A stretch of DNA of 64,000 bases from Akanthomyces muscarius (GCF_028009165.1 NW_026611617.1:878001-942000); one strand, 5' to 3'; shown: positions 43,375 through 54,800, numbered from the stretch's first letter. The notes: generated by a model from the sequence alone, not told the origin. Numbers and translations: made by a program.

Positions 43375-44666
43375 CGGTAGAAGCGCACATGACGAAAGGC
43401 TTGCATGCGACAGCAGATACTAATACATTGTGGGAGCTTTTTTTTTCTTTCTTTTTCCAAATTAGTCTGGTATGTTGCACTTGGTTCGACAAGATAGATA
43501 GCGCGCCTGCGGCAGGAGGAGAAAGAAGCCTGGAAATAAAGCAACAATTTATCGCTGCTATCATCGCCGCCCAGGCCATGACCTGGTTCCACCCTCCGAC
43601 CGTTCTCTGAACCCTGCTGCCTGTGCGCCGCTACACTTACACGGCCCAGCCACGTTAGTCCTCCCGAGGTGGACAGGACAAGCTAGCTTCGAACTGCCTG
43701 CGCTGCCTCATAGGGAGTTGTTGCTTTTAAAATCAGTCGACCTGCAATTTGTTTGTTTTTGGATCTATACCAAGCACATCGGTGCCTTTTTTTCTCCGCA
43801 GCTGTCTGGCCATACTCGGATATTGGCGCCATGTCAGCGCGTCCTGTGGTGGAGGCGCCGAGTTCGGCGGGACTGTACATTTGTTAACGCTGCACGGTCT
43901 CTCGATGTATGGACATGTAGCCATGTGTCTGATCGCTTGATTGAGCCATGGTGTCTGGAACCTTCGTGGATCTACTTTTAAATAAAAGAAAATAAGGAAA
44001 AAAGTCCCGAAATGCCTCACTCGCTACGCGCGTCGTTTCGAGGAGTGCAGAAAGCCATGGCAGCTAAGCTATGAAATGTTTTGTTTCCATCTGCGATGAT
44101 CTTGCCGATGCGGTACGGCTGGCATGTGCTCCTCTATGGCCTGGTTATTTCCGTTTCAGACTCGGACTCTTTTCAGGTTCGGGCTCTACAGAAGCCAATA
44201 GCAACCCTAACCGAACCTCCAGAACTGGCCAACGGAGGCTGAAAATCGACAGGCAACTAGCCTGTGGCCACTACCGGCTGGAGAAAGGTGAATGGACCTG
44301 CTCGTGGGAGGTATTTGTAAGGGCCCCTAAGAAATTAAAGCGCTTGAAAGCATCATTTGCACTCCACCTTCACCAACAAAATGTACTTCGCATTAGTCGT
44401 CAACACAAGCAAGAGGGGGACATGACAAGATTGCGGCCGATTCACGCAATAAAAGCACTGAGATATGTAGATTTAGGGCGTCATCTGCGCGATCAGAGGA
44501 ATTAAGGGAGCTGCCCAATATGCTGTAGCCTAGGTACATGGAAAGACCAGGCTGATATCACAGTAGCATTCTCCCAGACACTGGCCCCTTGATCCCCTGC
44601 GCCAACGATGCGTTCCGCGGGGCTCTCAGAAAACTCCTCATAGCTTACATGCCGAGCTCAATCATC
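43375..44666. other. Intergenic
   Basis: About 1.3 kb between convergent 3' ends. A T-rich stretch at 43440-43458 follows the NmrA-like gene. A 144-codon frame at 44071-44505 has no recognisable feature. No gene supported. Confidence 0.5.
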
Positions 44667-45903
44667 TCAGTTTACAAGGACGTAGCGGAATCTGGCCTTG
44701 CCGGCGTCCATGTCGATCATGGCTTGATTAGCGTCTTTCATGGGCCGAAGCTCAACCCATGGCTGGATTTTCCTCTCAGCAGCAAGTTGCAGCATCTCTC
44801 GAATCTCTCCGGGGCTACCGATGGCGGAGCCAGCAATTCGGCGCCGGAAGCTGCCCAAAGTCATTGGATGGAATGGCATGGGTTCTTCAGGGATCCCGAC
44901 TTGTACCAAGGTGCCATCAAGTTTGAGCAGATTGAGATAATCCGCAAAGGGAATCTGCGCAAGTCAAGTCAGCAAGTTGAAAGGAATACCATCAGTCACC
45001 TAAACAAAAAAAAAAGCTCACCTTGGCAGACGCCACTGTACTGATGATCAAATCGAACTGGCGAGCGTATTTTGCAGACCATTCCGGCGTCTCGTCTGTA
45101 GCAATGTAGTCGTCGCATCCCAATGCCAAGCATTCTTTTCTTTTGCTTTCTTGGCGGGAGAGTCCAACCACTTTGTCCACTCCGAGAGCTTTTGCGAACA
45201 AAACGGCAAAGTGTCCCAGTCCTCCGACGCCAATGACGGCAACCTTTGTTCCAGGACCAGCACCAAATTCTTTGAGCGGGGAAAAGACGGTAATGCCGGC
45301 ACAAAGCATGGGCGCAGCATTCTCGAGTGCTAGATCGGCTGGAATCTTGATGACAAAATGAGCAGGGCAACGGTGATAGAGGGCGTGGCCGCCATAATTC
45401 GGTCCGCCGTTGCGATGTGGGGAGCCCCCGTATGTGTACACTTTATCAGTGCAGTAGTTTTCGGCACCATCGGAGCATTCTTGGCACGCTTTGTTGTTTC
45501 GATTCAGGCACGAATCAGCCTGTGCGCCAACCCCAACAATGTCGCCAACCTTGACGTGATCCCCGGCCTTTGAGCCGACCCGAACAGCTATGCCGACAAT
45601 CTCGTGTCCAACCACGATGGGATAACGAGCAGGACCCTGTCGCACAAAGGCGTTAGCTTCTGCTCGGTGTTGCGAACTGTGATCTGGCATCAAGCATGGC
45701 AATACTCAGCCTGCGTGATCCGGACAGCTCACCCAGCTAGATTTCATAGCGTGTAAGTCAGAGCCGCATATACTAGAATGCGTGACTTTGATGTCAATGT
45801 CGGTCTCCTCCCAGATCTTTGGTTCGAACTCGCGCCACGTCATCTTTCCCTCGGCGGCGGAAGCATCCAAGCCCATCCAACCCTCAAACTTATAATCAGA
45901 CAT
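44667..45903 (-). CDS. Zinc-dependent NADP(H) alcohol dehydrogenase (cinnamyl-alcohol/ADH6 type)
   Basis: Cytoplasmic medium-chain dehydrogenase that interconverts aldehydes and alcohols. Exons 45733-45903, 45022-45636 and 44667-44954 (introns 96 and 67 nt) give 357 aa. Catalytic zinc ligands are seen at SSICGSDLH (Cys about 46) and GHEIVG (His about 68). Four cysteines of the structural zinc loop follow in CLNRNNKACQECSDGAENYC. The Rossmann motif is VAVIGVGGLGHFAV, followed by GLSRQESKR, consistent with NADP preference. The splice SSW-GPARYPIVVGHE restores the family sequence. The end, ARFRYVLVN, is the usual RFRYVL-type C-terminus. Start at 45903 is the first ATG. No evident partner genes; it may be general detoxification or fusel-alcohol metabolism. 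Confidence 0.92.
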
Positions 45904-46071
45904 TTTGTAGAGCTTACGACTTAAGAGCCAGTGCTTGGTGAAATGCTCGCAGGTTTCGAGTTTGAAGGATAATGGATCATATAATCCGATAAAAGTGAAT
46001 GCTCAGAGAATAGCCTCGACCAGGAACACGGAATCAGTAGCTTATTATAAAAAGAAATGTTTTAGGCTTAG

Positions 46072-46132
46072 ATGGTCCGGAGATTGATGCGCCAATGCTA
46101 AAGGTGGCCCGGAGATAAAATGCGCTAATGCC
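46072..46132. repeat. Imperfect ~29-bp direct repeat, two copies
   Basis: Copies at about 46072-46099 and 46104-46132 share GGYCCGGAGAT followed by ATGCGCYAATGC. They resemble the unit at 46454-46513. Confidence 0.55.
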
Positions 46133-46155
46133 GGCGAAAAAGTAGTCTATCAGGT

Positions 46156-46174
46156 CCCGGCCGCGCCGGCCGGG
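46156..46174. repeat. Short GC-rich inverted repeat
   Basis: CCCGGCCG and CGGCCGGG are perfect reverse complements separated by three bases. Confidence 0.7.
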
Positions 46175-46453
46175 TGCAAGTCCACACATGGGTCATATAC
46201 AACCTTCGCAACGGCGCCAAGCAGCTTCCCAGACGCCGATTCACACAGCATATCTAGTCGGACTTTCCAAAGCACTCACATCCATGTCCTTTTACATTAA
46301 TATTGGTCCTGACTAGAGAGAACCATGCAATACGGATACCTCTGCCGACTCGGCATACAAGACAAGAGACTACAGTATCCTCACAAGGACAAGCCTCCAT
46401 GGTCATGACTTCATCGCACCGCTGCTCGACTGTGCGCCATTATTTGGTGTTAT

Positions 46454-46513
46454 CGTAGTCCGTAGAGTTGATTTTTGCCGCCTCGTAGACCGCGGAGTTG
46501 ATTGTTGCCGCCA
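46454..46513. repeat. 30-bp direct repeat, two adjacent copies
   Basis: 46454-46483 and 46484-46513 match at about 25 of 30 positions, sharing CGTAG, CCG, GAGTTGATT and TTGCCGCC. Confidence 0.75.
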
Positions 46514-47657
46514 GTAGCTAATTCTGGAGTTCCGGGCGTAGCTGTGCAGTGTTTTCCAAGTCCGCTTCTTAGCATCTCATGCGGTGAGTGTTTTCAAATC
46601 AACTTCCGTCAAGACCCGACAATTCCGCAAGTCCGCTTTGCATATGGTGCGTATCGGAAGTCTTCGTCGCCCGGCGCCATGTGATTCCGTCAAAGTGGTT
46701 TCCACTGCATCACAGCGCGGAGCCGAAAGCGCCATACTGGCGAGACAGCTCCTGCCCTGAGGAGCACTCCGCGGACGAAAAGGGCCAAGACGGCTGATGA
46801 ATCAATTCATGCTCGGAGAATGCACCGGTCGAGCTGCCACTAGCAAACTCTGACCGCACCCAAGCGAAACCTTGCAATCATCTGCGTCGGAACTCGGGCT
46901 CATACGGATTTTAGAACGTTTGTTTGTTTTGAGTCTCGAACTTGGAAACATGAACACTCAGTGAATGGGGTCGCATTCTCAGCTTTTTCTTTGGGGGCCA
47001 TGAGTATATTCAGCCCTTATTACATTATGTCTTTGTCTTCCTGCTCCCACTCTTTCCCCCAACTCCCCCAAACATGAGTTGTACACTGTGGTCCCCAGGA
47101 GCTTAATGCAACATAATGGATGGCCTAGTGCTGTAACGCAGTATAATAATGGCCTATCACTAATCTACACAAGGTCTGTTTCTCAGGAAGAGGGTTGTGT
47201 TAGGCCAGTCGCGCGGCTGGTAGTATGGTGAGCACACCTGCGGCTCGGATTCGATCTATCGCTGCGGATAGGCTTTCCTCAGGTAGGGCAGGCTCTACGT
47301 ATAAAACGTAACATAAACCCTCACCTCTAGGTCATCTTCATCCATTCTATTCTACTCTCAATTATCAAACACACGCACGAAGCTTTTCTTTGGCTTTACA
47401 CGCCCACTTCTCCCCCGTTCTGGTCCTTTCTCAAAGGCACCTCACATATTATAGTACATGCCCTCGTGCTTCCTCCTTCAGATGTATACTATTGGATTCA
47501 TGAATTATTGTTTCTCTTTCAATTTGTTGCCTTCCGAAATTTACCACTGTTTCTGTTGACTTCCCCACATTGCAATATCTGTCATCACGATGCCTCGCTG
47601 CCTACCTGTTCCCGAGTAAGCATGGAAGCTTAAAATTTATTCACAACAAATAGAGCA

Positions 47658-47752
47658 CGTTTACCAAGGAAAGCTCTTGGGAGGAGAGAAGAACCTGGGG
47701 TGCATAATTTTGACGAGCTTTTGTGGACAGATCTAAGCTTGCCTATGTCAGG
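47658..47752 (+). pseudogene. Decayed fragment of the NmrA-like gene
   Basis: These 95 bases align with 43166-43264 of the intact NmrA-like gene in the same orientation, sharing TTTACCAAGGA, GACGAGCT, TTGTGGACAGATCT and AAGCTTGCCTATGTCAGGG. Several small deletions, including one within GATCTCAAGC, shift the frame. No more of the gene is recognisable on either side, so this is an old partial duplicate. Confidence 0.85.
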
Positions 47753-47984
47753 GTGAAGTCTAGTTAGTTGGTTATTTAAGTAGTCACAATCGGCCCCGCT
47801 GTAAATGCTCTTGGTACAGCGCTTCCATCGCGGTGTACAGCCACTAAGCCGCCCAAGAGTATTCATCCTCTGATAGTATTGCTAGCACGTGCCTGGTTGC
47901 CTGGCTGCTTGGTTGACCGCAGAGCACTCGCTGCAGCCTGATCACTCACCTCGTACATATATGCACAATGTGCTTCACCCTCTC

Positions 47985-47992
47985 TATATAAG
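47985..47992 (+). promoter_or_regulatory. TATA box of the putative secreted-protein gene
   Basis: TATATAAG lies 15 bases before the ATG at 48007 and 48 before the ATG at 48040, favouring the second as the translated start. Confidence 0.6.
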
Positions 47993-48039
47993 AAGCAAAG
48001 CAAAGGATGGCTAGGTCGCTGAAGTACCAACTACCCGTT

Positions 48040-48942
48040 ATGGGTTTATCGCAACGCCTCTTGCACATTTCTGTGCTTATGGGGGCGTTGTGGCTCTGCC
48101 TTGCGGCCGCACACGACATCCTGGAGGTCGACGCGGACGCGACGATGACAGCAACTGTGGAGGTCCCGACTGCGAAGGAAGTAGAGGAGCTCGGCTGGAA
48201 GATTGAGGCGCAACTCGCCTTGATGCACGAGGCGCACGAGCATTTGATTCGGATCGAGACGCTTACAAGGTGTCCTGCGGAGGATATACGAGACACGCCA
48301 GGGCGAGCATGGCCGGGGGGTCCACAGGAGGACAAGGAGAAGCGAGAGCAGCAGAGGTGGAGGTGGTGTAAAAGTGTACCAGAGCTGGTGTTTCCTTCGG
48401 GACAAGTGCCCGATTGGGACTTTGAGGCGCTGTACACAATGAATTGGACAAATGTGGATGATGCGTATGCGCAGCGATTCCAGTGGAGGACGAGACACTG
48501 TGGTAAACTGAACAAGAGTGAGATTTTCTCCCTACAGAGGCACCTTTTAATGATGCTTTGGTCATTCAACTCTTTTGCTGACCAACCCATCCGATGTGTA
48601 GCGCTGCAACAAGGCCAGAGGAGCATGCAGTTCATCTTCAAGGAGATGGCAGCCGAGTTTCCCAAGAAGCAGTGCGACTACAGTATAGACGATTTTTTCA
48701 AGTTGGCCAACTCGTCGATGCATGGGCTGCGCGTGGAGCAGCCACTCAATCCGCAAACGCCGCCGTGGTATGGGAGTGGAATTGTCTTGCGTCCAAACGA
48801 CGAGCTGGAGATGATACGATATATGCCTTGGACGCGGGACCCGAAGTGGTCATTCAGCTGTCCATCGTGTCGCTCCCGCAGGATAAGGCTATTTAGAATT
48901 TTTGTGCAGCGCCATTACAGTCAGAGTAGGACAAATAACTAG
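48040..48942 (+). CDS. Putative secreted protein, function unknown
   Basis: 300 aa from the ATG at 48040, or 311 from 48007. The TATA box position favours 48040. Residues 1-24 form a good signal peptide (hydrophobic SVLMGALWLCLAAA). The mature part is charged, with scattered cysteines, a likely N-glycosylation site (NWTN) and two Trp-rich segments (ALYTMNWTN, PPWYGSG). I recognise no family. A possible 99-nt intron, 48503-48601 (GTAAAC..TGTAG, branch GCTGAC), is a multiple of three with no stop inside. Retention gives 300 aa and removal 267 aa. The C-terminal tail (CRSRRIRLFRIF) is basic and may come from frame drift beyond a missed splice site. Possibly an extracellular effector-like protein. 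Confidence 0.6.
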   Translation: MGLSQRLLHISVLMGALWLCLAAAHDILEVDADATMTATVEVPTAKEVEELGWKIEAQLALMHEAHEHLIRIETLTRCPAEDIRDTPGRAWPGGPQEDKEKREQQRWRWCKSVPELVFPSGQVPDWDFEALYTMNWTNVDDAYAQRFQWRTRHCGKLNKSEIFSLQRHLLMMLWSFNSFADQPIRCVALQQGQRSMQFIFKEMAAEFPKKQCDYSIDDFFKLANSSMHGLRVEQPLNPQTPPWYGSGIVLRPNDELEMIRYMPWTRDPKWSFSCPSCRSRRIRLFRIFVQRHYSQSRTNN

Positions 48943-49225
48943 GATGAGGGGAAGATTGCAGAGCTGGCTCTGGCAACCAATGGATTAGGTGTGCTTTGTC
49001 TGTACTTGAGAGCTGCTAGGCAAGCTCCTCAATCTCTGTCGCGATAAGTTGTTTAGTTCTTATAGGGAGTCTAGTGAGTCTAGAAACTTGGGCAAAGTAC
49101 GTCTCGTTGCAGACTCGATAGAGCGTGTGGCTGCATAACCATTGAACGTCCAGGCTGACTTTGTTCACTCGCGAGCAAAATATTGTGGAAAGACGAAAAT
49201 GTAAAAGTCTGGATTCTAGGAGATG

Positions 49226-49226
<1 letters not shown>

Positions 49227-49253
<27 letters not shown>
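49227..49253. repeat. Poly-T tract
   Basis: Uninterrupted run of 27 T bases; length may vary or be affected by sequencing error. Confidence 0.9.
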
Positions 49254-49256
<3 letters not shown>

Positions 49257-50324
49257 TATCGAATAAATATTTGATATTGTAGAAGCCTGGCCAGGTCTTC
49301 ATCATTGCTCGGGTTCATTTTGGCGGGTGCAAGCGTCTGCAGGCAGTGGGTCGGTCAAGGCCGCTGCAGGCTAGCCATGTTGTGGGTGGTACGAAGCTGC
49401 AGTTGCCATTGCAAAGTCGGTTTTACAATGAGAATACTGCGCAATGAGCGGAGGCTGTGATTGCCGGGCGAGGTGGAGTGCGGCTTGGCAACTCGGCCGA
49501 GTGCTGTTGGGAACGTTACAGCTGGCAATCATGTCACGCGCTGGCAGCAACAGGCCTGTCATCTTACCTGTGTTTTCCTGGCAGCAACCGAATTCTTGAT
49601 GGCCCCGCTCGATTTCGCCCTAGAATGCGGAATATGGCTTCAGTATGTCATTGAAAGGGCTCTTTGTTGCCGCCAAACTAAGCTCAAGCATGGGTTCACC
49701 CCTAAAAGTACCTACATGGGTGACATCTGCTGGCCCGCCGCTCTCGAAAGCTTGTCCACTAGACAGGCTCTTCCAGGAATGATATATATTCTATCGAGTC
49801 AGAAATCATCCCAAATAGTGTCGACCGCGTTTCTAGATATATTTGTCATCATCTGAATTTTTGTCAGCAAAAGAAAGTTGCATCCGTGCTGCTGTTGGTG
49901 TGCCCAGTCAACAGGCAGACATACGCCGGATTGTTCTGCATCTGGAATACGGATACACTCCCACAAACACGCCAAGTAGCTAGCCACGCCATCATCAAGT
50001 CACAAGCACCGGAAAAACTAGCAGTTTCTACACTACCGCGTAGTTTCTGGCAGGCTGCAGCAAGCCCTCCAGGCATCCAATGTGCTGCCTGTCGGCATGG
50101 TCCGCACCATGCCGTCGATCTGCCTTGCGCCCCCGCTCCCATCCCACACCACCACCAGGACCGCACATGCCGTTCCGCAAGGCAAGACACGCAACACCCC
50201 ACCACACCCGGGACGAATCTGCAGCAATTGAGCAGTGCGGGGCACCGGCAGTCAATGGGTGTGTCGGGCGTGAGTCAACGGGCCGGTGACGGTGTCGGCG
50301 GGGCGGTGGTCTGGTGGTGTTGTA

Positions 50325-50720
50325 GCAGCCGCGGCCGATGTTGACAGTCTCTGACAATGCTGAGTTGTGACCATTGAGTGCAGTGAGTTTTTCATTTTAG
50401 CTGATTTGGCGTTGTCCTTGGTCTCTCGAATACAGGATTAATTGAAAATATCATCAGCGCTCTGCCATGCATGTCAGTCTAATAGTGACGATGACGACGG
50501 GGCTTGGGAGTGCCAGTCGTGTCGTAGGCTCCTCGGCCCATGTTGACACCTCACAAGCAATACCGGATTCTGAGCATCAAGTGTTGTAAACTTCTTCGTT
50601 TTTTGGCTCCTTTGGCCATTGTCTATGGTATCTCAAGTATAAAACAAAAGTAAAAAATAATAAAAACATTTTCTTGCTCTGCCATGCATGCTGATTTCTG
50701 TCCTGTATCCCAATATAGTA
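50325..50720. repeat. Diverged tandem duplication, ~190-bp units
   Basis: Segments at about 50325-50490 and 50520-50700 share ordered anchors: CATGTTGACA-like start, TCTGAG/GCTGAG, a TTTTxGCT..TTTGGC..TTGTC..TGGT..CTCxA block, and GCTCTGCCATGCATG near the end. They differ by indels elsewhere. Confidence 0.55.
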
Positions 50721-50756
50721 GTAGTAGTTGCTGTTGTTACACTTGTATTATCCTCC

Positions 50757-50790
50757 TCTGGTGTGTTCCCCTCTGGTGTGTTCCCCTCTA
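50757..50790. repeat. 15-bp direct repeat at the 3' end of the next gene
   Basis: CCTCTGGTGTGTTCC occurs twice in tandem, followed by a partial third copy that runs into the stop codon region of the minus-strand gene. Confidence 0.8.
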
Positions 50791-51843
50791 CTCCCAGCGG
50801 TAGAGACCGTCGTCGTACGCGACGCGGTGGCGACGGCTTCCCGGGCCGACGGTCGCTCGACGGCGCGGCACCATGCGCTCGCGCAGACGCTGGTCCTGCG
50901 CCTTTTGCTCCTCCTTTTCGAGCTCGAGAGCGCGTTCGTGCGCGCGGCGCTCCTTCCAGTTGCGGTCCTCGACGGTCATGCGGCCCATGGCGCCGACGAC
51001 CTCGTCGAACCCGTCGCGACGGCTGCGGCGCGGCTCCTTGTGCTCCTTGTGCTCCTTCTGCTGCTCGTTGACGACGCGGACCGTCGGACGGCTCGCAATC
51101 TCGGCATTGGCCTTTTCGATGCGCTCGCGCAGCTCCTGCGCCTTGCGGGCGACGCGGCGCTGCTCGCGCTCCTCGTCGCGCCGGCGGCGACGCTCCTCGT
51201 CCTCAACGGCCGCCGCGGCCGCAGAGTGCCGGCTGCCCTGGGAGCTAGTCGAGGCTTGACGGGAGTGTCGTGAGGATGTAGCGGGTGAGGACGGGTGGTG
51301 GACGGGGACGTGCATGCGGCGCTCGTCGACGAGGTACGGGCGGCTGTAGGATTCGCGCGGCGAGCTGCCGTACGGGATGGAGAGGTTGGCGGACGGCGAC
51401 GGGGGCGCGGTGCGCGGCATGTTGAAGCTCTGCGGCGGGGTGCGAGGCGTCGGCGGGTGCGGCACCAGCATGACGCGCTCGTGGCGGGCGCCGGCGCCGG
51501 CGGCGCTGGCGTGGACGTTGACGACGCGCTGGCCGTTGACGTAGATGCCTGGCGAGCGCTGGCGGCGGCGCGACGAGGACGTGGACGAGTGTCGCGAGTG
51601 GCGGTCGGCGTCGGAAGCGGAGCCGCGGCTGGACGGGCGCGGCGAGTACTGCGGCGTCGGGGGGAAGTGGGTGACGGGCGAGGCGGACGGAGGGAGCGCG
51701 TCCTGCGCCGGCATGGGATGGTGCACCTCGACGTGGGAGGGGCAAGGACGGCCGAAGCGCGAGGACGGGCACAGCAGGACTTGAGGGCTGGTCGAGCGGC
51801 GGCCGTCGGGGCGGACGTGGACGTAGATGTTTGTGATGCACAT
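50788..51843 (-). CDS. Conserved fungal low-complexity protein, function unknown
   Basis: 351 aa from the ATG at 51843 (359 codons if the ATG at 51864 is used). The start MCITNIYVHVRPDGRR is the conserved N-terminus of a fungal family that often begins MCxTxxxxxxxPDG, so 51843 is preferred. The middle is Ser/Pro/Arg-rich. Residues about 215-260 and 310-340 are charged and strongly helical (EDEERRRRRDEEREQRR, ALELEKEEQKAQDQRLRE), likely coiled coil. The C-terminus ends YDDGLYRWE. Function unknown. The extreme GC content leaves all six frames largely open; a 446-codon shadow overlaps in another minus frame. Confidence 0.72.
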   Translation of the reverse strand: MCITNIYVHVRPDGRRSTSPQVLLCPSSRFGRPCPSHVEVHHPMPAQDALPPSASPVTHFPPTPQYSPRPSSRGSASDADRHSRHSSTSSSRRRQRSPGIYVNGQRVVNVHASAAGAGARHERVMLVPHPPTPRTPPQSFNMPRTAPPSPSANLSIPYGSSPRESYSRPYLVDERRMHVPVHHPSSPATSSRHSRQASTSSQGSRHSAAAAAVEDEERRRRRDEEREQRRVARKAQELRERIEKANAEIASRPTVRVVNEQQKEHKEHKEPRRSRRDGFDEVVGAMGRMTVEDRNWKERRAHERALELEKEEQKAQDQRLRERMVPRRRATVGPGSRRHRVAYDDGLYRWE

Positions 51844-54800
51844 TGCGATGGTGGTGAGCCCCACGATGGGGGGGGTGAGTGCGTGGTGGTGAGTGGTGTT
51901 GAGGTGGTGGAAGACGGTGGGTGTCTTTGCTGGAATGGCTCTACTGCTGTGTAGTCGAGTAGAGGAGAGTGCAGGTCAAGATGTCTGAAGAATTCGGCTT
52001 GTTGTTGTGAATGGAGGAAGAGGAAATTGTTGGAGACGAGGGTGGGCGATGGGGCAGTATTATATGCCAGGTAGATGGAGGGAAATCGTGTAAGTCGGTT
52101 TGTGGTGTGGAGGGGCAGCAGGGGTGGTGGTGGTGGTGCTGGGCGATGAGGTACCTGATGGATGTATGGGAACGGGGTGTGGGTTGCAGGTACTCGGGAA
52201 CCATGGCTGGCATCACTTTTGTGCGTGTGGGTTATTGTAATCTGTACAGGGACTGCAACGGGCATTGATGGACCAGACGGAGCGACGACTGATGACGGGC
52301 GACCAGGTAGGGGCAAAACGGGCTAGGCTAGGCTGTCCCTAGAGGCCTCTTGGCGAGCAGACCCGCAGACAAGACAAGCAGGCAGTCACTCAGTCCCTAC
52401 GACTGCGATGCATGGATGCGGTTCCGTGGCTTGACGCCGGTGGGTGGCGGCCGTTTCTGCCTGTTCAAGGCCCCCGGTCTCTGAGGATGACTGTTCGGCC
52501 TGATTTGTGTGGCACTAACCAGTCACGTAGACATGCACAGGATCGAGACGGGCACAGCATGCAGACCTTGCCGGTACAGCATATGGCGTTTCCTATCCTA
52601 CCTACCTACCTAGGTAGCTGCAAGGAGGGAGCGGCCGCCGACTGCCCCATTGGTGTGCTGACAGCTAGGCACCCAGGGTTGGTACCACCAGCACCAGGGG
52701 CCAAGGAGGCAAAGGCTCGAAATAGCTCACCCAGCAGCAACCTCGACTGTGTACTATTTTTAAAAAATGGCAATCGCTGGTAGTCTTCTTGTCTGGAAAT
52801 GGCGACGGGAGAGCCAGTCGCTCGCTGCCTAGACGAACAAGTGAGCGGGTGCTGAAACTACGAGGCCACCACCACAGGCCTCAAGACGGCCACCATGGCG
52901 GGCGGCCAGCGGTCCCGTCGAAACGGCAGCAGCGAGCTTGACGCCTGGCTACAGTGCAGTTTTCTTAGATAGGCTGCATGGGTGAACTGCATTCCTCGGT
53001 TTCTGTGGCGGATTGTCCTGGTTAGCGTCTCGCTCGGTCGCTCTCCTGGCTGTCGGTGCACCCAAGTTACTCGACCCCGAGGACCTACGCTGTCGACAGC
53101 CGGACGTCGGAATATTTTCCCAGCACACACGCACGCACACACACACACAGCAACAGAAAAAAACGCCTAGCAATCCTCCTCGCCTCGTCTCCTCCCGGTA
53201 ACTAGCGCACGCGCGCAAAAAAACATTCCATTATCCTTTTCCCCTTGGCTCCCTCATGGCCTGGACCGGGCCACCTGTCGCTTCCATTCTCTTCCATCAA
53301 AGACGCCAACCACACACATGCACACGCACATCTTTTTGACATGCTGCATGGCAGTCTTGTCAAGCCCGCCCTGTCCTAGTCCATCTTGACATGCCCGCTA
53401 GGATGGGCGGCGGGTCGATGGCGTCCTGCAGCAGTGGGAGTGTGCAGAGGACACGCATGAGGCTTCCCACAACTATCGCACCTTGTACTCGTCCGTGCAG
53501 GACAAAGAACCCCAATGCAGCAAGGACCTGCGCAAATCGGGTCACGAAAAAAATTCCGAGTCATACGCACTTTGACAGTCGTCCTCTCCACGCCCGAATC
53601 TCTTGTTTACGGTCGCCACCACCACCACCACCACCACCACTCGTCCGCCTCACTTTTGTTCGTACCGGGCTTCTCTTTCCTTCAAGGACACGACGCCGCC
53701 TGCACCCTGCGCCCTGCCACACACCAAAGAAGAGATTAATTGAAAATAACAACAATCAAATTCTGCCGGCAATTGCTTCCACGTCATTGGAAATCAACAC
53801 TCATCCACTGCCAGCATAAGATGATCGATTGCGTCTAGAGCTGTACAGCCTCGATGCTACCCGTCAGCCCGTTCAGCCCTGGGGGCGGTGCACTCCTTAG
53901 CAGCGCCGCTACCAATCCCCCTAGCCAAACCGCAAAACACCACTCTAATAGAACCATCAGCGCGGTAAATTGTACTGTCTGTTGACGAGTCTCTTTGCAG
54001 ACACGTTTGAGACGCATGTACGTCATGCTGCTCGACCGAACAACACCTTGCAGATCATCACGACATCCGCCACGCATGAATCAATAGTGCTGTTCTTTTG
54101 TCAAACTCTTTTTTTCTTCAGGGTCACGATGCCATTTCTGCCTTTCCCGGGGCCCCTTTTCTCGTAAAAATTACCGTAAATCAGGGTCAAACACCATCAC
54201 TTGTGCCGTCAGAGGCGTCCGTCAGCAGACCACCACCACTACCACACTCTGTCCGCCCCGCCAGGCACAGGCCACCACCTATTGGTAGCCCTGTGTTTAT
54301 CCTCGCTGGCACCGAGATTTTTTCTCTTTCCCCATCTGGGGGCCGCGAACATGGGCTCACGAGATGGCAAAGGGGTAGGGGAAAACAGGGAAAATGTCCA
54401 AGATGCGATAGGAAAGAAGCCGCCGTCTGTTCTTTTTTTTTTTTTTTGCCCATGTTGAGCGTGGCGTAATGCCCATTGGCTCGTAAACGACACACTTTGG
54501 CCGGCCATGCGCTACGAGAAACACAAAAAAGTCGAAAAAGGTCACAATTGTGGCCGTTTGTTTGCGTATCCCTGGGTACGTCATGCCACTTTTTCCATTT
54601 CCCTCTTTGCTTGCTCGCCTCCGGCTCCGGACGATGCGCGCGAGAAAAGGCCCGTGTTGCGCGTTTTACTGCCCTTGCTCTTCACGTACGCCTGCGTCGT
54701 CATTTGCAAGGAAAATAGAAAAGAATCTGCCCTGTGGCTTGTGAGGCCTCCCCAGCCTGTTCCAGCTAGAGGCATTTCAAAATCGTTGCCCTTCTTGGGG

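Larger units (their letters stand above)
45904..47657. other. Intergenic with degenerate short repeats
   Basis: About 1.75 kb, no gene. Holds two pairs of related direct repeats (46072-46132 and 46454-46513) and a GC-rich inverted repeat (46156-46174). The remainder is promoter-like or featureless. Confidence 0.5.
48943..50787. other. Intergenic with poly-T tract and diverged duplication
   Basis: About 1.8 kb, no gene. It contains a 27-base poly-T run at 49227-49253 and a diverged tandem duplication at 50325-50720 next to the 3' end of the following minus-strand gene. Several overlapping frames at 49864-50357 on both strands show no motif. Confidence 0.5.

Noticed and set aside
47220..47280. 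tRNA-like stretch with a GGATTCGATC B-box resemblance
   Set aside because: No matching acceptor stem, A-box or anticodon arm could be drawn.
48040..48942. Idea that the secreted protein is an enterotoxin-like or other named effector
   Set aside because: No family signature could be recognised; kept as unknown.
50976..52316. 446-codon minus frame overlapping the MCITN-type gene
   Set aside because: Shadow frame in very GC-rich DNA; Thr/Pro/Arg/Ser-biased with no start-proximal conservation.
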